Assembly: GCA_002331255.1 (NCBI GenBank)
Contig: DCZD01000015.1
Span: 29,402-43,081 of the forward strand
Reading direction: 5' to 3'
From: Acidimicrobiaceae bacterium UBA2093
GTDB lineage: Bacteria > Actinomycetota > Acidimicrobiia > Acidimicrobiales > Ilumatobacteraceae
DNA: 13,680 nt
Position numbers and translations under genes: made by a program. The notes under the pieces were generated by a model that had not been told where the DNA came from, did no database searches, and saw nothing but the letters and a program-made list of their open reading frames with translations. Below are positions 7,652 through 13,680 of the stretch, piece by piece (the first letter of the stretch is position 1; each line of letters starts with the position of its first letter).

Positions 7652-8533
7652 TCACCAACGCTTCTGGAATCGATTTCGTAGATAGATGGCTGCTGCATTC
7701 AGCACCAGGAGAAGGATGAGGAGCACGACAATTGACGCTGCAGCGAGTGGCTCAAAATCTTTCTTTGCATTGCTGATGTAGGCGAAAATCTGAATCGGGA
7801 GCACTGTGTACGCGCTGTCAAGGCCCGTCGGGTTGAATGTGATGAATGTCAATGCGCCGAGCATGAGGAGTGGTGCTGACTCGCCAAGTGCGCGAGACAC
7901 CGACAGGATGCTGCCCGTCAAGATTCCGGGGAATGCGTTTGGTAACACCTGCCGACGCACTGTTTCCCACTGAGTCGCACCAAGAGCAAGTGAGCCCTGC
8001 CGGAAGGAATCTGGCACAGCGCGAATGGCCTCACGCGACACGATGACTACGGTCGGCAAGACGAGCATGGTGAGCACCAACGATGCGGTGATGACTGTCG
8101 AACCGAGCGACAGTGCGCCGCGCTTGATGAATGCGAGTCCGAGAATGCCGAAAACGACAGACGGAATTGCGGCAAGGTTCTGCACGTTCAACTCGATGAG
8201 TCGGTTGTACCAGCGATCTTTCGTCGCAAATTCCTCGAGATAGACAGCCGCACCGACACCAAGAGGAAGGCTGATGAGCGATGTGACTCCGACCACCCAG
8301 AGTGAACCGAAAATCGCTGATTGAATGCCTGCACGCTTCGGTCGAGCTGACGGCATGTTCTGGACCAAATCCCAGTTGAGTCGAGCACTTCCCGTCACAA
8401 CGACATTCACCAGCAAAGTCAGCAAGGCACCGAGGGCAATGCCTAATCCGGCAAAAAGGAACGCCTTGAAGATGAGGTCCTTCACCGAGCGGGCTCGGTT
8501 CGGCACGGCGACGAGACTCATGGCCGCAGTCAT
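7652..8533 (-). CDS. pstA: Phosphate ABC transporter permease PstA
   Basis: A 293-residue inner-membrane permease that forms the phosphate channel with PstC. It has about six hydrophobic segments: an N-terminal helix (about 21-48), then five in the permease core. The coupling loop that contacts PstB is SLALGATQWETVRRQVLP, followed by ILSVSRALGESAPLL, typical of PstA. The region LNVQNLAAIPSVVFGILGLA is also characteristic. The ATG at 8533 overlaps the pstC stop as TGATG, with a GAGG-like site about 10 nt upstream. An alternative ATG at 8521 is possible but has poorer spacing. Nothing unusual in length or motifs. Confidence 0.95.
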   Translation of the reverse strand: MTAAMSLVAVPNRARSVKDLIFKAFLFAGLGIALGALLTLLVNVVVTGSARLNWDLVQNMPSARPKRAGIQSAIFGSLWVVGVTSLISLPLGVGAAVYLEEFATKDRWYNRLIELNVQNLAAIPSVVFGILGLAFIKRGALSLGSTVITASLVLTMLVLPTVVIVSREAIRAVPDSFRQGSLALGATQWETVRRQVLPNAFPGILTGSILSVSRALGESAPLLMLGALTFITFNPTGLDSAYTVLPIQIFAYISNAKKDFEPLAAASIVVLLILLLVLNAAAIYLRNRFQKRW

Positions 8534-9456
8534 CAGTCGTACACCTCGCGGAATTTGCGCACCACCCGGATGCTGATGATGTTCAACACGAGGGTGAAGA
8601 CGAACAACAGAGCACCGACCGCGAAAATCGACTGATAGCCCACACTTCCGGTCGGCTGGTCACCAATGCCTGCGAACCCGATGAATCCGGCCATGGTCTG
8701 GCCTTCCTCGCCCGGATTGAAGCTCAGCTGAGCTTTGCTGCCAGCCGCCAAGACAGCGATGGTGGTCTCGCCTATCGCTCGTGACGCTGCCAACACGATT
8801 GCTGCGACAATGCCGGACAAAGCCGCGGGGAACACGACGGACGTAGACACCTCACGCTTGTTGCTGCCCAATGCAAATGCGCCTTCACGAAGTGCACTTG
8901 GCACCGAATTCATCGCATCCTCGGCCAACGACGCGACGGTCGGAAGAATCATAATTCCCGTCACCAATCCGGCTGCGAGAACACTGTAGGTGCCGACATC
9001 GCCTACAGGCCACAGTTTTTTCACCAGATTCGGGTTCACGAAATTGAGTGCGAAGAATCCGAACACCACTGTTGGGATTCCTGCCAAGACCTCGAGAATC
9101 GGTTTGATGATTGTGCGCGCACGAGAGCTTGCATATTCGCTGAGATAAAACGCCGCACCAAGTCCAAGGGGAATGGCAACCACCATGGCGATTGCAGCCA
9201 CCCAAAGAGACCCAATGACAATCGACCACACACCGAAGTGAGCTGGCTTGAAGAGCGGTTTCCAATCGACACTTCCGAAGAATTCAGCGATGTCGACGTC
9301 TTGGAAGAACGCGATTGCTGGCCGGAAAAGCGCCAGCACGATGAGTACCGACACAACAACTGTCGCACCGGCCATCAGAGCGAGAGCACCCTTGATGACC
9401 TTCTCTGCGACAAGACGACGCCTCATGCCCCCACGGGGCATGAGGCTGATCGTCAT
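8533..9456 (-). CDS. pstC: Phosphate ABC transporter permease PstC
   Basis: A 307-residue permease subunit, partner of PstA. It has about six hydrophobic segments, the LEVLAGIPTVVFGFFALNF stretch, the PstB-contact loop EGAFALGSNKREVSTSVVFP and ASRAIGETTIAVLAAG. The start is uncertain: in-frame ATGs occur at 9456, 9441 and 9426, and none has a Shine-Dalgarno. I use 9456, 28 nt after the pstS stop. The latter two ATGs lie inside the two arms of a perfect 12-bp hairpin (9420-9446), so initiation there would need the stem to open. A longer reading to 9552 would overlap pstS and is unlikely. An extended periplasmic loop includes GEEGQTMAGFIGFAGIGD, common in actinobacterial PstC. Confidence 0.94.
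   Translation of the reverse strand: MTISLMPRGGMRRRLVAEKVIKGALALMAGATVVVSVLIVLALFRPAIAFFQDVDIAEFFGSVDWKPLFKPAHFGVWSIVIGSLWVAAIAMVVAIPLGLGAAFYLSEYASSRARTIIKPILEVLAGIPTVVFGFFALNFVNPNLVKKLWPVGDVGTYSVLAAGLVTGIMILPTVASLAEDAMNSVPSALREGAFALGSNKREVSTSVVFPAALSGIVAAIVLAASRAIGETTIAVLAAGSKAQLSFNPGEEGQTMAGFIGFAGIGDQPTGSVGYQSIFAVGALLFVFTLVLNIISIRVVRKFREVYD
9420..9446 (-). promoter_or_regulatory. Perfect 12-bp inverted repeat / RNA hairpin over the pstC start
   Basis: The arms GCCTCATGCCCC (9420-9431) and GGGGCATGAGGC (9435-9446) are perfectly complementary around a 3-nt loop (9432-9434). In the pst mRNA this is a GC-rich stem of 12 bp, starting 38 nt after the pstS stop and 10 nt after the first pstC ATG. 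It is not followed by a U-run, so it is not a typical intrinsic terminator. Hairpins in this position can stabilise the upstream message or limit downstream translation, which would fit the need for more binding protein than permease. The structure is read directly; its role is inference. Confidence 0.7.
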
Positions 9457-9484
9457 CGAATCGTTCTGCGGCACCACCGAGAGA

Positions 9485-10450
9485 TTAGGCGTTGTCGATG
9501 GCAGCCAACTCCTCGGCTGCCTTCGTGCGTTGTGCCTCATCGAGTGGAACAAAGAGTGCCTCTTCGCTGATGGAGTCCTGGTTCTCGAAGTAGTAATCGA
9601 CGAACGCCTTGACCTCTGGTCGAGCAGCAGCGGACTTGCTCACATAGATGTACAGCGGACGTGACAGTGGGACGTAACTGCCGTCCTGCACCGCCTCAGC
9701 CGACGGAGCCACGCAGCCCTTGCCTCCATCAATCTCCAAAGCCTTCACACTGCCGGCATTTTCTTCCAAGTACGAGAACCCGAAGTATCCGATGGCCCCT
9801 GGATCACCCTGAACACCTTTCACCGTCACGTTGTCGTCTTCGGTCGGGTTGTAGTCGGTGCGACTCGCGCCCTCTTCGCCATTGATGGCCTTTGTGAAGT
9901 AATCGAATGTTCCCGAGTCGGTCCCTGCGCCAAACAGGCCCAGTTTCTGGTCTGGAAACGAGGAATCGATCTGATTCCAATTGGAGACCTTGCCCTCTGC
10001 TGTTGGCTCCCACATCTTCTTCAACTGGTCGACAGTCAGACACGTAGCCCAGTCATTGTCGTTGTTCACGACGACACTCAGGGCGTCGTTGGCGACGATC
10101 AGTTCAAGTGGTTCGATGCCCTTTGCGGCACAGGCCTCTTTCTCGGAGTCCTTGATCTCGCGTGAAGCGTTCGCAATGTCAGTCTCACCAGCACAGAATT
10201 TCTCAAAGCCACCACCGGTGCCGGAAGTGCCGACCGTGACACGCACGCCGGAGTTCTTCGTCTGGAAGTCTTCGGCCGCAATTGTGATGAGCGGAGCGAC
10301 GGTACTTGAGCCATCGATGATGATCGAACCGGAGAGGTCTGAGTCAGTGGACTCCCCTTCGCTGGACGATCCACCACCACACGCAGCCAGACCGATTGTG
10401 GCCGCAGTCGCGATTGCGAGTGCCTTAAATGACGGGCGGGTAAACAACAT
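9485..10450 (-). CDS. pstS: Phosphate-binding lipoprotein PstS
   Basis: The high-affinity phosphate-binding component, exported and lipid-anchored outside the membrane. The precursor is 321 residues. The signal peptide is MLFTRPSFKALAIATAATIG and the lipobox L21-A-A-C24 gives Cys24 as the lipidated N-terminus, followed by a Gly/Ser/acidic linker. Phosphate-binding loops are recognisable: IDGSSTVAPL (45-54), GTSGTGGGFEKF (74-85) and GAGTDSGTFDYF (174-185). Four cysteines remain in the mature domain (86, 107, 137, 246), enough for two disulfides. It is of the PstS/SphX type (TIGR02136-like). The ATG at 10450 has an AAGGAG site at 10465-10460, 9 nt upstream; a longer reading to 10543 lacks a signal peptide at its start. 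The PHO box lies 68-111 nt upstream. Confidence 0.97.
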   Translation of the reverse strand: MLFTRPSFKALAIATAATIGLAACGGGSSSEGESTDSDLSGSIIIDGSSTVAPLITIAAEDFQTKNSGVRVTVGTSGTGGGFEKFCAGETDIANASREIKDSEKEACAAKGIEPLELIVANDALSVVVNNDNDWATCLTVDQLKKMWEPTAEGKVSNWNQIDSSFPDQKLGLFGAGTDSGTFDYFTKAINGEEGASRTDYNPTEDDNVTVKGVQGDPGAIGYFGFSYLEENAGSVKALEIDGGKGCVAPSAEAVQDGSYVPLSRPLYIYVSKSAAARPEVKAFVDYYFENQDSISEEALFVPLDEAQRTKAAEELAAIDNA

Positions 10451-10517
10451 GGAACGAAACTCCTTCGTGTCGTGTACGCGTTGCCGAAATGGCCACGCGC
10501 AGCCCAACGTATGGCGC

Positions 10518-10561
10518 GAATAGTGAACAGAACCCACGCTCAAGGTGAACGGAAGGTGAAC
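10518..10561 (-). promoter_or_regulatory. PHO box (RegX3/PhoP-type operator) and promoter of the pst operon
   Basis: Read on the minus strand, four consecutive 11-nt units are in phase: GTTCACCTTCC (10561-10551), GTTCACCTTGA (10550-10540), a degenerate GCGTGGGTTCT (10539-10529) and GTTCACTATTC (10528-10518). This matches the actinobacterial PHO box, made of 11-nt direct repeat units with a GTTCACC core. The first unit begins in the last base of the ppk1 stop codon. A possible -10 element, TACGTT (10511-10506), lies 6 nt after the last unit, so the operator would cover the -35 region, as expected for activation. The -10 assignment is tentative. Confidence 0.88.
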
Positions 10562-12690
10562 TATGTACTTGGAGTGCCAAGCCGTAGTTGACTATCTGTG
10601 ATCCAAGCACGAAGGCGAGCTTGTGCGTCGTGCCCCTCATGGAACTGTGATGGCCCGGTGCGGCGCCATTGGTCGTCATGATCAAGTTCGAATGCCACTA
10701 TGTCGGGCGCCCACATGTACGTCAGGACGTTGTCCACCCAAGCGCGATGCTTCGGATGGGTAACTGGCGCCAACACTTCAACCCGTTTGTCCAGGTTTCG
10801 CTCCATCATGTCTGCCGACCCGATGAAATACACCGGTCCCCCATCTGCATCTCCGTGGGAGAACCGATACATCCGAGAATGCTCCAGATACCGACCCAAA
10901 ACCGAGCGTACGCGCATGTTCGAGCCAGGCACGATGCTCGGGCGCGCGCAACAAATACCTCGAACGAGCAAGTCAATGTGTACCCCGGCTTCAGCTGCTG
11001 CGTACAGCTTCTCAATCACCTGAGCATCGGTAATTCCGTTCACCTTGATGGATATGTGACCTGCAGCACCATGGCGAATCTCGTTCTCAATCAGCTCATA
11101 AAGCCGGCCTCGAAGGTGAGAGGGCGCGACGATCAACTTGTCGTACTCGCGCTCACGCCCAAAACCGGTGAGCTGATTGAAGAGTCGTGACACGTCTTCG
11201 CCAATACTGTCATCACACGTGAAAATGCCGAGATCCTCGTACGTGCGCGCGGTCTTGGAGTTGTAATTGCCGGTGCCGATGTGCACGTATCTACGCACAC
11301 GATTTCCCTCGTTGCGGACGACCAACATCAGCTTGCTATGCGTCTTTAGTCCGACGACACCATATGTGACGTGCACACCTGCACGCTCGAGAGCCTTAGC
11401 CCACGTCACATTCGTCGCTTCATCAAATCGTGCTTTCAACTCGATGAGCACGACGACTTGTGCACCTCGTTCCGCAGCAGCGATGAGACTTCGAGCGATG
11501 GGACTGTCACCACTGGTTCGGTAGAGCGTCACCTTGATCGTCTGGACACTCGGGTCGGCTGCGGCCTGAGAGATGAATTCCTCTGTTGATGATGCAAACG
11601 ACTCATACGGATGGTGCACCATGAGGTCTCGTTTGCGGATGACACTGAAAAACGATTTCCCTTGCTCGTCTGCAACGGCCAGACGTCCGGCAGTAACCGG
11701 CGCCCACTGCTGGTCTTTGAGATGCGGGAGATCAATTGACTTCAAATCATGCAGACACGTGAGGTCAAGCAACCCACGGTGGTAATACACATCATCCGTC
11801 GTTAGTTCGAGCTCCTCCAGAAGCATCTCAAGCATCTCATCGTCAATTCCGCGCTCCACTTCGAGGCGTACGGCGTTCCCAAAGCGACGACGACGAAGCT
11901 CCATCTCGACTGCTTGCAACAGATCATCTGCTTCCTCTTCTTCGAGTGTGAGGTCTGCATTTCGCGTGACACGAAATGTGGTCACATGACGAATCTCCAT
12001 ACCAGGGAACAATTCCTGAAGATTCGCTTTGATCACTTCGTCCAAAGAAACAAATCGCCCGTTTCCCAAGAACATGAACCGTTGGAGCATCGATGGGATC
12101 TTGATTCGCGCGAACCTTTCTTCACCTGAATCAGGGTCACGGACGAACACCCCGATACTGAGTGCCAGGCTTGACACGTAAGGAAAAGGGTGGGCCGGAT
12201 CAACAGCAAGTGGAGTGAGAACAGGGAATATCTGTTCATCGAACACGCGAATAAGTCGATGTCGTTCGTCGTCTGCGAGTTCATCCCACGTGCAATAGAC
12301 CTCACCCTCCCTGGTCAGTCCGGGAAGCAACTCGTCCCACACGACTTCTTCTTGGTCCTTCACGAACTGAGTCAAGGCCGACCCAATACCGCTCAATTGC
12401 TGGGCGGGCGTGAGACCGTCGGCGCTCAGGCTGGTGACTTCGGCTGCAATCTGATCCTTCAGTGCGGCTACACGCACTTGGAAGAATTCGTCGAGATTCG
12501 ATGAACTAATGGCAGCGAACTTGAATCGTTCAAGCAGCGGAATGCTGGATTCACGAGCAAGTTGCAGAACTCTGCGATTGAAGTCGATCCAGCTGAGTTC
12601 TCTGTTGAAGAACTTTTGTGCCACGGGCGGAGAGTAACGACCGCGCAGAACATCTTGAGATGAATCACGCGGATGATTGACATGATTCAT
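10561..12690 (-). CDS. ppk1: Polyphosphate kinase 1
   Basis: Ppk1 reversibly transfers the ATP gamma-phosphate to a growing polyphosphate chain. The 709-residue protein is full length for the family. It has the N-terminal helical domain (FFNRELSWIDFNRRVL, 27-42), the head domain (about 140-330) and two PLD-like catalytic domains. His451 in VGLKTHSKLMLVVR corresponds to the autophosphorylated histidine of E. coli PPK (His435), and His604 in YLEHSRMYRF corresponds to the second essential histidine (His592). Other marks are IKVTLYRTSGDSPIARSL, YVHIGTGNYNSKTARTYEDL and IGSADMMERNLDKRVEVL. It starts at the ATG at 12690, with a dyad where the ribosome site should be. It lies upstream of pstS on the same strand, 110 nt away; the PHO box drives pstS, not ppk1, unless transcripts also read through. 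Confidence 0.97.
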   Translation of the reverse strand: MNHVNHPRDSSQDVLRGRYSPPVAQKFFNRELSWIDFNRRVLQLARESSIPLLERFKFAAISSSNLDEFFQVRVAALKDQIAAEVTSLSADGLTPAQQLSGIGSALTQFVKDQEEVVWDELLPGLTREGEVYCTWDELADDERHRLIRVFDEQIFPVLTPLAVDPAHPFPYVSSLALSIGVFVRDPDSGEERFARIKIPSMLQRFMFLGNGRFVSLDEVIKANLQELFPGMEIRHVTTFRVTRNADLTLEEEEADDLLQAVEMELRRRRFGNAVRLEVERGIDDEMLEMLLEELELTTDDVYYHRGLLDLTCLHDLKSIDLPHLKDQQWAPVTAGRLAVADEQGKSFFSVIRKRDLMVHHPYESFASSTEEFISQAAADPSVQTIKVTLYRTSGDSPIARSLIAAAERGAQVVVLIELKARFDEATNVTWAKALERAGVHVTYGVVGLKTHSKLMLVVRNEGNRVRRYVHIGTGNYNSKTARTYEDLGIFTCDDSIGEDVSRLFNQLTGFGREREYDKLIVAPSHLRGRLYELIENEIRHGAAGHISIKVNGITDAQVIEKLYAAAEAGVHIDLLVRGICCARPSIVPGSNMRVRSVLGRYLEHSRMYRFSHGDADGGPVYFIGSADMMERNLDKRVEVLAPVTHPKHRAWVDNVLTYMWAPDIVAFELDHDDQWRRTGPSQFHEGHDAQARLRAWITDSQLRLGTPST

Positions 12691-12692
12691 GC

Positions 12693-12707
12693 GTCGGTCA
12701 CCGACCG
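12693..12707 (-). repeat. Dyad in the ppk1 leader, directly before the start codon
   Basis: The 13-nt palindrome GTCGGT-C-ACCGAC (12693-12705) ends 3 nt before the ppk1 ATG. Read on the mRNA, an alternative fold pairs CGGTC with GACCG around a GGT loop (12707-12695). No purine-rich Shine-Dalgarno is visible in this leader. It could be an operator or a small hairpin affecting initiation, or chance. Confidence 0.35.
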
Positions 12708-12750
12708 TTCACTGGAAGTTGCGCCAGAGCGACCCTCGGGACGTGCCCGA

Positions 12751-13020
12751 TCAGAACTCGTAGTTCGGGTCGCCCATGTCCCATTCAATGGAGATGCGCT
12801 CGCGCTCGGCGTCACGCACGATGCGCGCCATGTTGCGGCGAAATTGCGGGTCATCGCGCGGCAGAAGAACTAAACGCGCAAGAACTCGGGCGCGGAACTC
12901 TTCCAGCACCGTATGGTCGCCCCAGTCGCCGTAGACCTCCCAGTGCGGCGACACCGGACCGAGGTACACGATGCGCGCATGGGCGATTGCTGGCTCGTTC
13001 GACACTGCTGCATCACTCAT
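12751..13020 (-). CDS. Conserved-looking small protein of unknown function, upstream of ppk1
   Basis: An 89-residue soluble protein. It has no signal peptide or membrane segment. After a 15-residue polar lead it contains ARIVYLGPVSPHWEVYGDWG, then a charged helix (LEEFRARVLARLVLLP), then DDPQFRRNMARIVRDAERER and an acidic aromatic tail (IEWDMGDPNYEF). The composition is rich in Arg, Asp/Glu and Trp, and codon use matches the neighbours, so it looks like a real gene. I recall similar short proteins in actinobacterial genomes but no named family. It lies 60 nt upstream of ppk1 on the same strand and may be co-transcribed. An ATG at 13020 with a weak AGG about 11 nt upstream is the only sensible start. 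Confidence 0.75.
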   Translation of the reverse strand: MSDAAVSNEPAIAHARIVYLGPVSPHWEVYGDWGDHTVLEEFRARVLARLVLLPRDDPQFRRNMARIVRDAERERISIEWDMGDPNYEF

Positions 13021-13059
13021 GGTTCATGAGCCTATCGGCGTGCGTGACACATGACCTGT

Positions 13060-13074
13060 GGCGCATTTTGCGCC
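13060..13074. repeat. 6-bp inverted repeat upstream of the 89-aa gene
   Basis: GGCGCA (13060-13065) and TGCGCC (13069-13074) are perfectly complementary around TTT. On the minus strand the T-run precedes the stem, and on the plus strand an A-run follows it, so in neither direction does it look like an intrinsic terminator. It lies 40-54 nt before the 89-aa start codon, where a leader hairpin or operator would fit. Confidence 0.35.
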
Positions 13075-13162
13075 CAAAAACAACGATATCCACAGGAATT
13101 CTTTGCAAATCCTTACCAGCCTGACGGGCAACGGTGCGTGCCCTCGTGCTTGACTGGAAGTG

Positions 13163-13198
13163 CGGGAACTTCCCGTCATGACTCATCGTCACATGACG
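13163..13198. repeat. Two adjoining palindromes in the whiB upstream region
   Basis: A 13-nt palindrome CGGGAA-C-TTCCCG (13163-13175) adjoins a second dyad with arms CGTCATG (13174-13180) and CATGACG (13192-13198), 11 nt apart. They lie just downstream of a possible -35 hexamer TTGACT (13150-13155), where a repressor or autoregulatory site would act. No regulator can be named from the sequence. Confidence 0.45.
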
Positions 13199-13235
13199 AG
13201 AGCGACTTGTACCTCCGGGTGCATGAAGGAGAGCC

Positions 13236-13526
13236 ATGAAACTCAAACTGACAGCAGTCCCCCAGCCGGTCAACAGCGGAGTTCCGTTCAACGACTCCTC
13301 CACCGGATGGATGGCCAACGGAAACTGCCGGAACTATCCACCGGCAACCTTTTTTCCCTCAGACGGGGTAGGTGTTGATCGGGCCCGAGCCATCTGTGCT
13401 GGTTGCCCGGTGCAGGCCCGTTGCCTCGACTACGCGCTCGATGAACGTATTGAACACGGTGTGTGGGGTGGCTGCAGCGAACGCGAGCGCCGTCGCATTC
13501 TGAAGAGACGCGCACTGGCCGGCTGA
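13236..13526 (+). CDS. WhiB-family iron-sulfur transcriptional regulator
   Basis: A 96-residue WhiB-like (Wbl) protein. These actinobacterial proteins bind a 4Fe-4S cluster and act with the principal sigma factor. The four cluster ligands are Cys31, Cys54, Cys57 and Cys63 (spacing C-x22-C-x2-C-x5-C). The GVWGG turn is at residues 75-79, followed by an unusual Cys80 and a basic C-terminal helix (SERERRRILKRR) that would contact DNA. The flanking FFPSDGVGVDRARAICAGC is typical. The start is well supported by AAGGAGAG at 13226-13233, a few nt before the ATG. Which subfamily (WhiB1, WhiB2 and so on) cannot be fixed by eye. It converges on tatA with a 19-nt gap between the stops. Confidence 0.95.
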   Translation: MKLKLTAVPQPVNSGVPFNDSSTGWMANGNCRNYPPATFFPSDGVGVDRARAICAGCPVQARCLDYALDERIEHGVWGGCSERERRRILKRRALAG

Positions 13527-13545
13527 GCCGACCGCAAACAAAATG

Positions 13546-13680
13546 TCAGTTGTTCGACGAGTCGTCGGACGACTGACCGGCCTTGCCTTCGTCCATCGCC
13601 TTCTTGAACTCTTTCTGAGCTGAGCCCAGGTTGCGAGCGAGCTTCGGTAACTGCGAGCCGCCGAAGAGAACCAAGACGAT
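13546..13680 (-). CDS. tatA: Twin-arginine translocase subunit TatA, C-terminal part (runs off right edge)
   Basis: The last 44 residues of a TatA/E-family protein are present. The end of the single membrane helix (IVLVLFGG) runs into the hallmark FG hinge and the amphipathic helix SQLPKLARNLGSAQKEFKKA, then an acidic, Ser/Asp-rich tail ending in SSNN. TatA forms the variable pore of the Tat system, which exports folded proteins. The N-terminus lies outside the window. The stop is the TGA at 13548-13546. TatB is less likely, because the tail is short. Confidence 0.9.
   Translation of the reverse strand: MVLVLFGGSQLPKLARNLGSAQKEFKKAMDEGKAGQSSDDSSNN

Larger units (their letters stand above)
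13021..13235. promoter_or_regulatory. Divergent intergenic region between the 89-aa gene and whiB
   Basis: This 215-nt region is the largest non-coding stretch in the window and must carry the promoters of both divergent genes. For whiB a TTGACT hexamer at 13150-13155 could be a -35 element, but no good -10 follows at 17-18 nt. For the 89-aa gene, minus-strand TTGCAA (13109-13104) and TATCGT (13089-13084) are weak candidates with short spacing. It also holds the dyads described separately at 13060-13074 and 13163-13198. Confidence 0.45.

Noticed and set aside
9981..10523. A 180-codon plus-strand reading frame opposite pstS
   Set aside because: It mirrors the pstS coding strand and promoter; the protein has low-complexity Ser/Ala content and no recognisable features.
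12707..12728. Possible PHO box upstream of ppk1 (GTTCACTGGAA then GTTGCGCCAGA)
   Set aside because: Only one unit keeps the GTTCAC core, the second is poor, and the orientation points away from ppk1.
13013..13318. A 101-codon minus-strand frame across the whiB promoter and start
   Set aside because: It overlaps the whiB ribosome site and coding start and the 89-aa start; no protein feature supports it.
13560..13574. Palindrome AGTCGTC-G-GACGACT near the tatA 3' end
   Set aside because: It lies inside the Ser-Ser-Asp-Asp codons of tatA, where repeated TCG/GAC codons give such symmetry by chance; there is no U-run.
1..13680. CRISPR arrays, tRNA/rRNA genes, insertion sequences or phage genes
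   Set aside because: No spaced repeat array, cloverleaf-like segment, transposase or integrase motif was seen; nearly all sequence is accounted for by housekeeping-type genes.

Overview
The window looks like a chromosomal segment of an actinobacterium. It encodes a WhiB-family Fe-S regulator, a SenX3/RegX3-type two-component pair, and a PHO box built of 11-nt direct repeats of GTTCACC type. The PPHERxWRHPSE leader on one membrane protein and the F420-associated zincin-like protein point towards Acidimicrobiia or a relative, and an mreB gene implies a rod-shaped cell. The class is inferred from family features, not from a search. Coding density is very high; the largest gap is about 215 nt. 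I see no mobile element, CRISPR array, tRNA or rRNA.

Layout. (1) 1-876, minus strand: moaE, a 71-aa single-pass membrane protein and the start of mreB (running off the left edge), joined by stop/start overlaps. (2) 936-2954, plus strand: a membrane-anchored protein resembling a trypsin-like protease without its catalytic residues, then a DUF2342/zincin-like protein whose HExxH motif is altered. (3) 2902-12690, minus strand: a co-directional block of nearly 10 kb, in transcription order ppk1, pstS, pstC, pstA, pstB, phoU, senX3(phoR), regX3(phoB) and an MFS transporter. (4) 12751-13020, minus strand: an 89-aa conserved-looking protein of unknown function upstream of ppk1. (5) 13236-13526, plus strand: a whiB-family gene, facing the 3' end of a partial tatA gene (minus strand) at the right edge.

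How it works together. The core is a complete phosphate-starvation module. PstS captures phosphate outside the membrane, PstC/PstA/PstB import it, PhoU links transporter state to the SenX3 kinase, and RegX3 is expected to bind the PHO box at 10518-10561 upstream of pstS. Ppk1, which stores phosphate as polyphosphate, lies just upstream on the same strand. From pstC to the MFS gene the genes overlap or are separated by 10 nt or fewer, which suggests one transcript. A perfect 12-bp hairpin lies over the pstC translation start and may set the PstS:PstC ratio. I see no evidence for a wholly new system. The most unusual items are that hairpin, the altered zincin motif, the inactive-looking protease relative and the moaE/71-aa/mreB overlap chain.
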